From Cutaneotrichosporon cavernicola (taxonomy: Eukaryota; Basidiomycota; Tremellomycetes; Trichosporonales; Trichosporonaceae), in contig NC_083397.1 of assembly GCF_030864355.1 (NCBI RefSeq), positions 2,418,001 through 2,482,000 on the forward strand: a stretch of 64,000 nucleotides of DNA, read 5' to 3'. The first letter of the stretch is position 1; every line of letters starts with the position of its first letter. The translations under genes and the position numbers were made by a program. Shown piece by piece: positions 48,397 to 60,118 of the stretch. The notes beneath the pieces are model-generated. The model had not been told where the DNA came from and did not search any database. It worked only from the letters and a program-made list of their open reading frames with translations.

Positions 48397-49296
48397 GATG
48401 ATCGTACAGTCGTGCTAAACGTGGAGGACCCCTTGCACGCCGGCGTTGGCGGGCTCGAGGTCGCGCGCAATGGTGGTACTGGTTGCCTGGGTGGAGCGCA
48501 GTGAGAGTGAGAGCAAGGAATGTGGGTACGGAGAGGAAACGCGTCTCATTGCCGCAGGACCCCTCTCTCTCTCTCTCTCAAGCTTGAGGGGCCGCTGGTG
48601 GACGCACGAGGGGATGCCGGGCGCATGGGCCCCACCGTCCGAGTTTGTTTCGATATAGGAGTCTCACAAGGCACAACAGTTGCAGCGTGAGTGGAAGCTT
48701 TGAGCCAGCGAGCCAGGCTATAAACGACATTGGCCCATTGAGCCATTGAGCCATTGAGAAGCACAAAAGGATCTAGCAAGCTAACAAGGTCAATGAGACG
48801 AGTAAACTCTTGAGCGTTGAAATGCCAACCAACGGTCATAATAAGGGTGGGGGCGTTGAGGGCTTGTGACGCAGTTCTCCTGAGCCATGTACTGTCGGAT
48901 CGTACGAAGAGACATCAAGCGAGCGTGACAAGCTAAGGTACTCATGATCACAGTCTCAGTCTCTTCAACAAAGGGGCACCTCGCGAGTTCTCGAGTTGGG
49001 GCTCACAATGTGGATGTGCAAAGACTAGTTGCTTTGAGCAAAAGTTTCAAACCGAGTTGAACATCAAGAGTACCGGAATGTGCATACGGTTTCCCCCTGA
49101 TCCCACCCCACATGTCATCAACCAGGCATTCGGTAAAATGTATAATCCATCATATCATACAGGAACTGCCAAACTGCAAACTACCACTGGATCAACACCT
49201 TAAGAATAACATAGCATCGCCAATAACGCAAACGCTGGCGACTACAGTCGTCGTGCGGATATCAATACACCTACACCAGAACATGCAGCTGTCCCA
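48397..49296. other. Intergenic: hypothetical promoter and VAC8 3' flank
   Basis: 900 bp between two minus-strand genes. Contains a CT dinucleotide run near 48561-48579 and GAGCCATT direct repeats near 48733-48762. No supportable gene. Confidence 0.55.
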
Positions 49297-51458
49297 TTAC
49301 TGACCACGCAGCGCCTGGTGAACACTAGCCCGCAGTGCCGCGTGGTCTTCAGTGTGCTCCCCCGCACTCTCCTCTCCGTTAAATTGTCCGTCCCGCCCGC
49401 CTGCGCCGTCGCTCTCGTCGATTAGCTCGAGGATGCGCTTGGCAAGACCGTAGATCTCGCCCTCGCCATCCTCGAACATGCCGTCCTCGTTGTAGTCATC
49501 GTCCGAGATGTGGCCGCCCCGAGCACCGTGAGATGGCGAGGGCGCAGACTCTGCCAGCTGCCGGATCGAGGACACGAGTATGGTCGAGTTGCGGATGTTG
49601 TTGGTGAGCTGGGGGTCCTTGGCCTCGAGCAATTGGACAATCGTCTGGAGATGTCAGCGTGCGAGATAAACAGGCAACATACCCAGACAGCAATGTGCTG
49701 GAACGTAGTGTCCGCGCTGCTGAGGAAGCGAACTAGGTACGCATGGAGACCCCCATCTGGCTTGTTCCACACGGCGTTGAAGGGAGCATAATCCTCAGCG
49801 GCTGCTGTTAGTTGGCACTCCCAACAAGAGACCCACCCTTGCTAGACAGGTTACCCAGAGCGGCAGCACTGTTACCCTGGACCTCTACACTTGGTGAGCT
49901 GGTAAGCGGGATGAGAACCTCGCAGATGCCCATCTCGAGAAGCTGAGGCTTGAGGTTGTCTGCGCGCCGTCAGTGGTTTTAGCGGCAAGTTGGACTTACC
50001 ACTCAGAGCAAGCACAGCAACGCAGGCGGTCATCTCGCTCTGCACAGCGAGCGGCACCTGCAGGACCAGCTCCTGGATCCGGTCGACAGCGCCAGCCTCA
50101 ACAATCGCGCCCTTGTTGCTCTCGCTGCTTGCCGCAAGGTTGCGGAGCGTCGAAATAGCGTGACACTGAACCTCCTCGTTCTCGTCAAACGAGAGCAGAC
50201 CTATGAGAGGCTGCAGGAAGCCAGCCTCGATGATAGGAGACTCGTTTGCCGGATGGATTGAAACATTGCGGACACAGGCCGCAGCCGACAGGACAAGAGG
50301 AAGGTATGACGAGTGCAGAAGACGGAGGAGAGGCTTGAGGCCATCGGCCTTGACAATGTCGACCTGGTACTTTTCTGCGACGTCAGAGGCCAAAGTCACT
50401 GCGAGAGTACTTACCGTCACTGGCAAGGTTCCTCAGCGCAAGAGCAGCTTGGCACTGGACCTTGAGGCTTTGACTGTCCATGAGAGCGACGAGGCTCTGA
50501 ACGAGCTTGGGCTCAGTTGCAGCAAGCTTCTTGCGGTTCGCGGCTTGTTATTAGCGATGAACACGAAAACAGCGCACCGTCAACAGCAATGTTGCTCAGG
50601 GCCGTGGTGCAGTAGTACTGGACGTCGGTGTCGGGGCTGTTGAGAAGAGACACAAGAACAGGAATGGCGCCAGCGTTGACGAGCTGCTGCCGGTTTTCGT
50701 CTGAGGGTCAGCCGGTTTCACAAAAGCACATACCAGAGTGAGTCATGTTGAGAAGAGCCCCAGTAGCATTACGCTGGACACGCATGTCCTTTGACTTTGC
50801 CAAACGCGTCAGAGGGACAAGGGCACCAGACTTGGCGATAGGAGTCTTGTTCTCATCTGGTTTGTTAGTCATTGAGCACACATGCACACTCACCATGAGT
50901 TGCCAGGTTGGTCACACATCCGACCGCGTTGCATTGAACCTCGACATTGGGGCTCAGCATCTGACGGATCAGGGGCTCGAGGCCGCCGAGCGAAACAATG
51001 AGGAGCTTGTTCTCAGCTGAGCGTTAGCGAAAATAACGTTGCTAGATGACCGCACCATTGACTGCAAGGTTTCCAAGAGCAGCGCTGGCGGCGCGCTGAA
51101 CCTCACTGTCGTGGCTGGTGAGAAGGTAGAGAACGGGGTCGAGAGTGTCGCGTCCAACTTCGCGCACATCCTTTTCAGTAATCTCCGCAAACGCAAGTGC
51201 GGCCGAGCGCTGCAGGTCGACGTTGTCGGAGAATGAAAGTGTCGTGAGAGCTGCGAGAGGGGACCCAGTGAAGAAGTTGGTCGTGCTGCGGTCTGGGCGC
51301 GTCAGCAGGCGCAAGAGACGGGCGATTTGGACGACGAGGTACTCACTCTCGAGGTATTGGAGGAGGTCGGCTACGGCTTCGCGCTCATTCTCAAGGAGAA
51401 GAGGCTCATAGTTGTTCTTGCGCCGCTGGCCACAGCATGAGCTGCAGACACCACCCAT
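49297..51458 (-). CDS. VAC8: Vacuolar armadillo-repeat protein VAC8
   Basis: Adaptor on the vacuole membrane for inheritance, nucleus-vacuole junctions, fusion and selective autophagy. N-terminus [10 protein letters not shown]: Gly2 for myristoylation and Cys5, Cys8 and Cys9 for palmitoylation, as in the family. About ten armadillo repeats run from about residue 35 to 530; clear ones include [71 protein letters not shown] and [17 protein letters not shown]-terminal acidic tail with [20 protein letters not shown] ends at 49297. Around ten short introns, several falling between repeats. About 620 residues, normal length. Confidence 0.96.
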
Positions 51459-52103
51459 TGTGATGGTTCAGGCCAAGCTTGCCCAGGAGGGAAGGGTTAT
51501 CGGGGTTGCGGACGTGTGACGCCAAAAGGCGGCGTCGTTTGTTGGAGTGAGAGACAGAGACAAAAAGAGATGTTCAGGTGGCGCGTGAGGGTGAGAAGTG
51601 AGGGAAGCGAGAGAAGGGGAGTGATGTGTGGGGGAGGATGATGGTGAGGATGGATGGAATGGTGATGAGCTAAAGAGAGGAGTGAGGGGAACGAGTCACA
51701 CCACAGTACCAGGGGTGGGTGGGGGCTCGGCGGGCGGGGCAGCGGCGGTGGTCGGAGGCGGAAGGCGGCGTAGGCAGTTTAAGTTGGGTGAATGGGTGTT
51801 TTGGTTGGATTCGTTAAAGGGGGGGGGATGGAAGGGGAGGGAGAGGAGAGGAGGGGGGCTGGGATGAGTTCAAGGGAAGTTTGGGCAGTGACGCGCGCCA
51901 GCCCCTCCGTTCCCCCTTACTGTACCCACCCATGTTGTGTGGTCAATCCGTCATTTGATTCCGCTCACCGTTCCTTAACACACGCCCGCCCTTACCTCCA
52001 CAATCTCGCTAGTCTGCTCACAACTTACAACTCGATCCACCCAACTTTCCCAATTTCCAGTGTCTTTCAACTCCTTCTCTCACCTTATCGGCCTATCTCC
52101 CAA
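51459..52103. promoter_or_regulatory. Divergent promoter, VAC8 / MMTAG2
   Basis: 645 bp between opposed start codons, with G-rich runs near 51818-51850 and GGAGGATGATGGTGAGGATGG repeats near 51630-51665. No supportable gene. Confidence 0.55.
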
Positions 52104-53112
52104 ATGTACGACGGCCCAATTCGCGGAGGTAAGTTCTGGCGCGGCATTCTTCCATCCTTGGTCTAACGCTAACCCGCAGGCACCCGTGGTGGTGCTGGTG
52201 ATTTCAAGTACGTGGGATCGTCGGGCCCTCAGAATTGATCAAACCTCACACCAGATGGACAGACGTCAAGGAAGACAAGTATAGGGGTAAGAATAAGCCT
52301 TCTTCCAATCCTTACAGTAGAAAACTACCTCGGCCACACAGTCAATGCCCCAATCGGCCGGTGGCAAGCCAACAAGGACATCCACTGGTACCAACGCGAT
52401 AAGGAGGGCGATGCAGACGTTGAGGCGGAGCGAAAGAGGGAAGAGATCCGCCAACTCAAGGAGCAGGAGGACGAGGCTCTTGCTGCGGCATTGGGTTACA
52501 TCCCTGTCAAGCGCGACGGCGATGGTGAGGGGACGGGCGCAAACAATGTACCCGTTAAGCGAAAGGGCGGCGACGATGACAAGACTCGGCGGAGGGCCGA
52601 GAAAGAGTGAGCAGATGTGGAGCGAGCACCCGGCTGACCACAGGGTTCGGAAAGAGGAGCGTGCTTTAAAGCGGGCAGAACGTGAGGCTCGTCGTGAGGA
52701 GAAGGAGAGCAGGCGAGGGGATCGGAATCGTGATCGTGATCGTGACCATGAACGTGAGCGTGATCATGACCGGGACCGTGACCGCGACGAGCACAGGCGG
52801 TCCCGAAGACGTTACGACGATAACGGCGACAACGACGACAGGCGACGTGATCGTTCTCGAAGCCACGACGATTACCGACAACACCGCCTGGCTAACCGAG
52901 GTGATCAGTACGAGGACGAGCACCAGTCGCGCCGTAGTAGGCGTGGCGACGACGGCTCAGGCCGCGGAGAGGCAAATCGCCCCAGTGAGAGGAGGGAGGA
53001 ACGCGAGCGCGGCTTTGACCGCGCATACGACTCGAGACGCCGTCGATCCGACCTGCACGAGGAAAGGACGCGTTACAAGTCGCGAACGCGTTCCCCGTCT
53101 CCTCATCGTTGA
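52104..53112 (+). CDS. MMTAG2-domain RS-rich nuclear protein
   Basis: Start MYDGPIRGG splices to TRGGAGDFKWTDVKEDKYRENYLGHT, the MMTAG2 N-terminal domain (about residues 1-75) with NAPIGRWQANKDIHWYQRD. The rest is alternating Arg/Asp and Arg/Ser sequence (RDRDRDHERERD, RSRTRSPSPHR), typical of proteins associated with the spliceosome or nuclear speckles. A 37-nt intron at about 52605-52644 (E-KE/V-RKE) changes the reading frame and must be removed. About 270 residues in five or six exons. The family is conserved in eukaryotes but its biochemical role is not established. Confidence 0.85.
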
Positions 53113-53698
53113 TGAGGGAAACTAGCTCGTGAGCGAGCGTAGTGGTTCCGGTGTGTAGGGTAGTAGACATGGAGTTGCATGGGTCACATGTTTGGTTCCT
53201 CTGTGCGCCAACCTTGGCCACCAGACAATTTACCTTGGTCTGTCCAGGTCCACACCGAGCGAATAATGAAGAAGAATGGACTGATGATGCAGTGTCACGT
53301 GTACATCACGTGGTCCCCCTGAAGACCTGAAGCAGGGGCATGATTTGAGCTGGCCGGAGGCGCGGGGGAGGGGCTTGTGCGACGAATGTGCTCGCGTGGT
53401 CAGGGTAACTGAACAACTGGTACGCTCAGGCGGGCGCCGAACACGGACGCCATCCAAGGCCATCCATTGCGTGGATAACTGTCGGGGGGTGAGGAAGCTT
53501 CACGGTGGGTGGCTCATGATATGGTTGCGCTGATTGAGCCATTAACCTTCCCATCTCCCACTTTCCTATCTCCCCTCTCCCATCTCCCATCGCTCTCCTC
53601 AGTCTCGACCTCTTCGCGAACGCTTTATATATCGTTCTCGCTGACATCTCTTCAACCCACTACTCTCCGTTCTCTACATTCCATCCTCTATACTAATC
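53113..53698. other. Intergenic: MMTAG2 3' flank and SVF1-like promoter
   Basis: 586 bp between two plus-strand genes. The 3' half is strongly CT-rich (CATCTCCC and TATCTCCC units, about 53555-53595), a common promoter feature here. Confidence 0.55.
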
Positions 53699-55233
53699 AT
53701 GTCGTGGTTTGGGTAAGTCCTTTCCTCGCCTCACACCGGCCGCTCTACATACCTACCTTGCGTTCTGCATCTGACGCTCCCAGTGGCAGCAAGAGCGCGA
53801 AGGAGGACACTGCGCCCAACTTCTGGCCCGCTCCGTCGTACACCAAGGGCTATGCCGTCCCCACGGACAAGGACACCGAGGTGGGACGCCTGGAGACTCG
53901 CACTGACCGCAGTGGATGTGCATCAGTAACAAGGGATTCCAGACCGAGACGCAGGTTTGGTACTCGATCCTGCCAGACGGCAGCTTCCTCATGGTCCAGG
54001 TCATCTGGAGCTTCCTCGGGTACGTGCGCAGCACTGACGGGCCTGACAAACAGCATGTTTATCATCCCTGCCACCGCGCAGATGACGTTCAAGTACTACA
54101 ACCCCAACACCAAGCAGCAGGTGTGGAAGTCGGTCAACGTCGGCAATTTTAAGCATGAGGGCAAGAGCTGCAAGTCTGACCACTTTGTGAGGTTCCATGG
54201 CGGCATAGCCTGACCACAGACCGTCCAGAATGCTGGCTCGGCAGGCGGCGAGGAAACCTACACAATCACTGCCAACTTGGACAACCAGGTCCAGCTCGAC
54301 CTAGTCTACACCAAGCCTGCCAACGCGCTCGGCTTCAAGTACGGCCAGGGCGAGGACGGCGGCTACTCAATCTTTGGCAAGGAAAAGCCTATCGACAAGC
54401 GCGAGGGCTTCGTCTTCCAGTCAGTGTGTTCTGGTGACTGTGACTAATGACCAGCCGCTTCCACCCCATGGCCTGGAGCAAGGGCACAATTACGATCGAG
54501 GGCAATCAGATTGATGCTACTGGCGATGCCGTCTTCATCCACGCGATCCAGTCTGGTATGCGCCCCAACGTCGTGAGTGGCGAAAGAAGGCATGGAGCTG
54601 ACACGGATAGATTGCCAGGCGTTGGAACTTTACCTACTTCACCACTGGTGGCACTGCAGAGAAGTCGGAGCTTGGCTCTGTTCGGGCTGTCCAGATGGAG
54701 TTCCAGACTACTGTGGGTCTGACGATGACTTGAGCTGATCGCAGGACGATTACGGATCCGCCGGCAAGGGCTCGGGTCACACCAAGGTCAACGTCGGTGC
54801 TGTCTATACCTCTACACTTCCGAAGTCGGTGCTCCTTGGCGTTGGCCAGACGTCCGCTGTCAAGCCCGACCAGTACCCCACGATCAGCGATGACACGTGT
54901 GTCGCCGAGCACCTTGCGTGCCTCCCCGACGCCGACACCGGCTACGACGCTCCTCATGGCCTGTCCTTCACGTGGGCTGGCGACCGTGTCGATGGCCAAG
55001 GCAAGGCCAAGGCATCCGTCACTGTCAACGACGCCTGGGCCGGCCTCATGGAGAAGGTCGACGTCCTGGCGGAGCTGCCTTACGTGATCCGCAAGACTGT
55101 GACTGCTGTTACGGGTGCCAAGCCTTACATCTTCCAGTACCACAACAACGCGACTCTTGACGTCGAGCTGGACGGTAAGACGGTCTCTGTACCGGGCTAC
55201 ATGTTCTCCGAGGCTTCATTCGTCTCGCCTTAG
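53699..55233 (+). CDS. SVF1: SVF1-like stress survival protein
   Basis: Svf1-family lipocalin-like protein; in yeast it supports survival under oxidative stress and carries ceramide between ER and Golgi. Start MSWFG, then GSKSAKEDTAPNFWPAP across the first intron. Core: FQTETQVWYSILPDGSFLMVQVIWSFLG, TFKYYNPNTKQQVWKSVNVG, LDNQVQLDLVYTKP, FHPMAWSKGTITIEG and RWNFTYFTTGGTAEKSELG; the second half gives the second lipocalin-like repeat with AEHLACLPDADTGYDAPHG and SFTWAGDRVDG. C-terminus SVPGYMFSEASFVSP. About 400 residues in seven or so exons. A 9-bp stem-loop begins 4 nt after the stop. Confidence 0.85.
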
Positions 55234-57020
55234 ATTGCTGGCCGATAGTAGTCGATAGTAGTCGATAGTAGTCGGCCAGCGGCGTTCTTGGTACACGTAC
55301 ATACACCTATAGTTGCACTTAATGCCACCCTGCCTCTTCGCGCTGTCCAATGCTGCCTGATTTGGAGATCATTGGTATTACTGGGAATCACTTGGAGGTT
55401 GTGTCTGTGTCGGTGGATCATGATATCAGTGGAGGGAGGAAGCTCAACGTGGCTGACGCTGGAGTTGTCTAGTCCCCGATCCCCGATCCCCGATCCCCGA
55501 GTGAGCCATGGAGAAGTTGTCGAGAATAAGTTTAACCCGGGAGCGAGGCTTGAGAGCTTGAGAATTGAGTGTAGGAAGAGTAAATAAATATGCAGGGTTG
55601 GCCAGCATGCCCGTGTTGAATGTAGATACAAATAATCTAGTAAGTACTCTGAATGTAGAGTGATCATGGAGTTGCATGGAGACGAGGTAAGGAAGGATAC
55701 AGAATAATATAGCGGGAGTATATTGACATATCAAACTGTTTTAGTTATCAAATGAATGTTGGCCATGTCGGATGATCGGATGTTTGGAAACAATGACATG
55801 ATCCCATCTCATCGGCATTTGACTTTACTTTGGCGGCCAGGTTCCGAAGCGGCTCTGCGTTGCTTCCAAAACCCACGAGCGCTAGCTTGATGCATCAACT
55901 CCTTAATCACGGCGCAAAGGAGCTCCGAAGCAACAAAATCTCTCCGCTGGCACCACCAACCGAGCCCCATCGTACGGAGGGAGGGAGGGAGGGTACAAAG
56001 GAGTGGCCGAGACCGAGAGCTCGGTCAGCTCGGAAGGTCCGTCAAGAACATGGCTCATCGGAAAGTTGAGGATGCTTGGCGTCATTGAGGCAGAGGCGAG
56101 GCATGAGGATAACGGCGCGTGATCTTATTGTGTCGTGTGCCAATAGGTCAATAAGCCGTCGACCGAGGGACAAGTTAGTTTCTTACAAAGGGGATTTTCA
56201 GTTACCGGTACTGGTACAGTGGTAAAAGCGACAACCGGAAACAAACAAAGCTGAATGATGATTGGTCAATATTGTACGGCAACCTCTTTTGCCGGCGGTT
56301 TGAGAACCTTTTGTAAATCCTTTGGTTGATTGTACAATATCAAGTCCCTTAATCTTTGGGTTCAGGGACAAAGGCATGAGGGGATGACAAGGCATTAGAC
56401 CCAAGGGCACTGACAACATCCAAAGATCTCAAGCACTGTACTGTACCTTTACATACACGCCACTCGTCACCTAATCAAACAGACCGCCCCCTCACTCCCC
56501 CCCACCCTTGGAGCTCTGTACGAGTGTACTCCGATGCTTTTGCTTATCCAACCTATCAACCACTCTTGATAGCCCTCCCTCTCTCTCTTGATCATCTTCC
56601 CTCTCTCTATATCTCTTCCTCTTCATCATTTCTTCTCTCCCTCTTACACGGTCTTACATTGGCTCGTAATCCTATCGATAGAGCCGGCCGCGCACAAACC
56701 CGCGCCGTCTTGGTCAAACTTTTGCCACCCAACCAGAGTGCGCGCGTACCTTGACCGTCGCACGTCGCCACCAACCCCGCCATCATCTAATCCGGCCGGC
56801 TCAAACCTCCTCTCCCACACATACCTACCTACCTCCCTGGCTACACATTTTCCAAGCGACACGTTTGCTTTCCCAACTTGTTGCCATCTTGTTCGCCAAC
56901 ATCCTCATGACGCTCACAGTGTAATTGTCCATTTGCGGTAGCCCTTCGACCAAACCCGACCTTTGAGCCAACAAACCAGCCAAGCCAAGCAAAGTCCAGC
57001 CCAGCCCAGCCCAGCCAACC
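55234..57020. other. 1.8-kb intergenic region
   Basis: Between two plus-strand genes. Contains the stem-loop at 55237-55280, a GATCCCC tandem repeat near 55472-55500, and a CCAGC pentamer run immediately before the start at 57021. No supportable gene. Confidence 0.55.
55237..55280 (+). terminator. Stem-loop in the SVF1-like 3' UTR
   Basis: GCTGGCCGA (55237-55245) and TCGGCCAGC (55272-55280) are exact reverse complements (9-bp GC-rich stem). The 26-nt loop holds tandem GATAGTAGTC copies. It starts 4 nt past the stop codon. A eukaryotic processing or stability element is more likely than a terminator in the bacterial sense. Confidence 0.6.
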
Positions 57021-58022
57021 ATGTTCATTCCCCTCGCCGCACCGTTGATGCTCACGGCCGCACCGTCGTCTGGCCCTCCGCCCCTTCCCAAAAACATTAA
57101 AATCAAGTCCATCTCTGAATGGCAGTACTACTTCAACTACAACTATGGCGTGTTCCGCGCTCCGGCCAACCAGGGCGCCGAAGTAGAGGACCTCGACATT
57201 GACATTGCCTACGTTGAGGCTCAGACTCCCGGTGCGGCCAAGGAGCCCCTCTTCCTTCCCAAGGTCACGGTTCTCAAACTCCGCGGCGGCGATATGATTG
57301 ATGACGACGACGAGCGCATGGACTACCTCGCCGAAGTGCTTGAAGCCGTCAAGCCCAACGAGTTCCACTGGTGCGATTTCATTTTGTCCCTGCGTGTGCT
57401 AACGTTCAGGCTTAGTGATGAAGCCGGTGGAGGTTACTCCCCCACGGCGCACCTCGTGCACCCCGCCGTCATCGAGGCCGGCGAGCGCTGGTCCGAGAAG
57501 GGCATGCTTGGCAAGCTCGTGCTGCGAGGAGGCTTCCCGAGCTCGACTTGCCCAGACACGACGTTGATGAACCCCAACAAGGCCCTCGACTTTGCCTTTC
57601 GCAAGTGGTCCATTGAGGAGATTTGCTGGGATCTTGACAGTGAGTTTCGTGTGAGAGACGATGAGCTCACACCAGGCTTTACACCAACTGCCTCCGTCAC
57701 CATTGTCCAGCACTACCTTCAGGCCGTCAACACAGAGTACTGGAAGGGCGCATGCAAGCGCGTTCCCACACGCGCATTGATTTTCTCGTCCGTGCCAAAG
57801 GAGGCTCTCGAGCGCATCCGCAACCTTCCTACCAAGATTGGACTTGCGGAGCCAGCGGTCGAATGGCTCCAGGACGTTCTCTTCGTCGGCAATGGCCAGA
57901 GCGTGTCTCGCATCTGGGGCGATCACCCGCCGGTGGACGAGCGCCTCTACGCTCGTCTGCGTGCCGAGCTCCTTGTTCTCCAGGACCGCCGCATCATGCC
58001 CATGGCGATGCTCTGGGCGTGA
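57021..58022 (+). CDS. Hypothetical protein with frame-preserving introns
   Basis: Start MFIPLAAPLMLTAAP. A continuous 333-codon frame exists, but two segments look like introns: 39 nt near 57372-57410 (GTGCGA donor, GCTAAC branch, TTCAG end) and 36 nt near 57641-57676 (GTGAGT donor, CACCAG end). Both are multiples of three without stops, so retention keeps the frame. Spliced length is about 308 residues. The sequence shows a leucine-rich pattern (LPKVTVLKLRGG, LGKLVLRGGFPSS) suggesting an LRR or F-box-related fold, but no clear family. The start is preceded by a CCAGC repeat. Confidence 0.7.
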   Translation: MFIPLAAPLMLTAAPSSGPPPLPKNIKIKSISEWQYYFNYNYGVFRAPANQGAEVEDLDIDIAYVEAQTPGAAKEPLFLPKVTVLKLRGGDMIDDDDERMDYLAEVLEAVKPNEFHWCDFILSLRVLTFRLSDEAGGGYSPTAHLVHPAVIEAGERWSEKGMLGKLVLRGGFPSSTCPDTTLMNPNKALDFAFRKWSIEEICWDLDSEFRVRDDELTPGFTPTASVTIVQHYLQAVNTEYWKGACKRVPTRALIFSSVPKEALERIRNLPTKIGLAEPAVEWLQDVLFVGNGQSVSRIWGDHPPVDERLYARLRAELLVLQDRRIMPMAMLWA

Positions 58023-58432
58023 TGAGGTGTAGATGGAGCAGCATTCGATTCGTGTATCATATCATTTGTTTGTACAGCATGACCCATGCATGAGTTTGTT
58101 CACGCAAGAGTACCCACGCGTTTCTTAAGATGCTTCTAAATCTCAAAGATCTAAAGCTGGGCCGACTGGGAGGATGAGGGGATGAGGGGATGAGGGATTT
58201 GGTTCCGTAAATAGCGGTGGCTGCGGTTGGGGGCTGTGGGAAGGAGGCACGTTGACACAATAACTGGGTTCACAGGGGGTGGCAGCGTCATCACTCCACC
58301 ATCAAGCTCAACTAGACATTTCGACTCGCAACTCACTCTCACTCCTCGTAAGAGTATTAATATCAGCGGCTCCTTTCACGCCAAACACTTTCCGCTTGCA
58401 CCACTCCGTCACTTCCACCGGAGACCATCACA
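58023..58432. promoter_or_regulatory. Intergenic: hypothetical 3' flank and RVS167 promoter
   Basis: 410 bp between two plus-strand genes, with GATGAGGG repeats near 58172-58198. No supportable gene. Confidence 0.5.
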
Positions 58433-59924
58433 ATGAAGGGCTTCACCAAAGCTATTCAGCGGTAAGTGACTGCGCCCAACCCTAAACACAGTCGGCGTCA
58501 GGTGGCTGACAGTTTCCAGCACGCCGCACAACCTCGGCAGCCGCATGGGCATGTCCAAGAGTGAGTAACGCGCGTCGCGAGGTGTATGAACCAGGCGCTG
58601 ACAGTCAAGAGTCTTCGGATCCCGAGTTTGAGGACTGGTGCGTTGGCCGTGACTGCGCCTGGCGCCAAGCGGGGCCGTGCTGATCGCCAGGGAGCGCAAG
58701 TTCAGCGCGGTGGAGGCTGCGTCCGAGAAGATGCACCGTGACTCGATCGTGTTCCGGGACGGCGTGACGTGTAAGTACACCACGGGGCAGCTGTGCCGTA
58801 TCCTCTCATGTCCTTGCTAACGCTAGCCCTTCTCGACTCTGGTTCGAGCTTTTCCGGTGCACTTGCGACGCTATTCTCTCCCATTGGCGCCGAGTACGAT
58901 ATTGGGTCCAAGTTTCCCCAGGCCGACGTGACGATCAAGAACATTGCGTCGTACCAAGGTCTCATGGATGAGCTTCGGGAAACTCTTGCGCCCGAGCTCG
59001 AGTTGATCGAGTCGCGGATCGTCCAGCCCAGCCTCGAGTTGAACAACATTTGCAAAAAGATCCGTAAGACGATTGTCAAGCGCGAGCACAAGCTGCAGGA
59101 CTTTGACCGTCACAACAACAGTCTCAACAAGCTGCGTGCCAAGAAGGAGAAGAGCCTTAGTGACGAAAAGAACCTCTTCAAGACCGAGGAGGCATTTGAC
59201 CTCGCATCTGGCGAGTACGAGCACTTTAACAACCTGCTCAAGACCGAGATGCCCGCCTTCCTCGCCATGGCTACACGCTTCATCGACCCTCTCTTCCACA
59301 GCTTTTACTACATGCAGCTCAACGTCTACTACATCATGCTCGAGAAGCTCCAGTCCTTCTCGGACGGCAAGTATGACCTCTCCCGCCGCGACATCGAGGA
59401 CCTCTACCTCGAGCAGCGTGGTGACGCCGCTGAGCAGATGGACGACCTCCAGATAACTAAGCGCATCCAGAGCACCGGTGAGCTCGGGCTTTGCACAACC
59501 AAGCTGACGGCTAGCCAAAATGCTCCAGCAGCACCGCATCGTCAGCGGCACCTCGGCGCCTGGGCGCCCTGGGTCCAAGGCTGGGCTCGACCGCAAGACG
59601 TCGAGCGGCTCGTCGTATTCGCGCACCAACGTCGCCGCGCCCCCTCCTTACTCTGCCGCGCCAGCCAGCTCCACGTCGTCGTTTGCCGCCGGCAAGAAGG
59701 CTCCGCCTCCTCCGCCAGCCCTCAAGCCAAAGCCTGGGACCCCGCCAAAGCAGTACTGCACGGCTATCTTCGACTACGAAGCTCAGGCCGAGGGTGACTT
59801 GTCGTTCAGTGCGGGAGATCGCATCGAGATTGTCGAGCGCACAAACTCTGCCGAAGACTGGTGGACTGGTAAGGTTAACGGCCGCCAGGGTATCTTCCCC
59901 GGTAACTATACTCAGGTCGACTAG
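58433..59924 (+). CDS. RVS167: BAR-SH3 amphiphysin RVS167/HOB1
   Basis: Membrane-curving protein of endocytic scission and actin patch function. The first exons are tiny: [10 protein letters not shown], then [13 protein letters not shown], then SSDPEFEDW, then the long remainder starting [21 protein letters not shown] domain about residues 15-245, with [15 protein letters not shown] and the coiled heptad segments to [20 protein letters not shown] Pro/Ala/Ser-rich linker ([26 protein letters not shown]) precedes a C-terminal SH3 domain (about 60 residues): [46 protein letters not shown] with ALYDY-, WW- and PxxY-type positions intact. About 410 residues, five exons. Confidence 0.95.
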
Positions 59925-60118
59925 ATGCGCAGCACGCGACAGACAGCTCTGCTCAGCAGTAATACTCGGCGGATACATAAACGTAAACTGGTCGTAATGC
60001 GAAATTTACTGTGATATAATTACTCATGCCCTTGGCTCTTTAGAATATGATCGACATCCACGAAATCGAAACACACGCTTCCCGCCTCACTTCTCTAGTC
60101 GGTCTCTCACCACTACGC

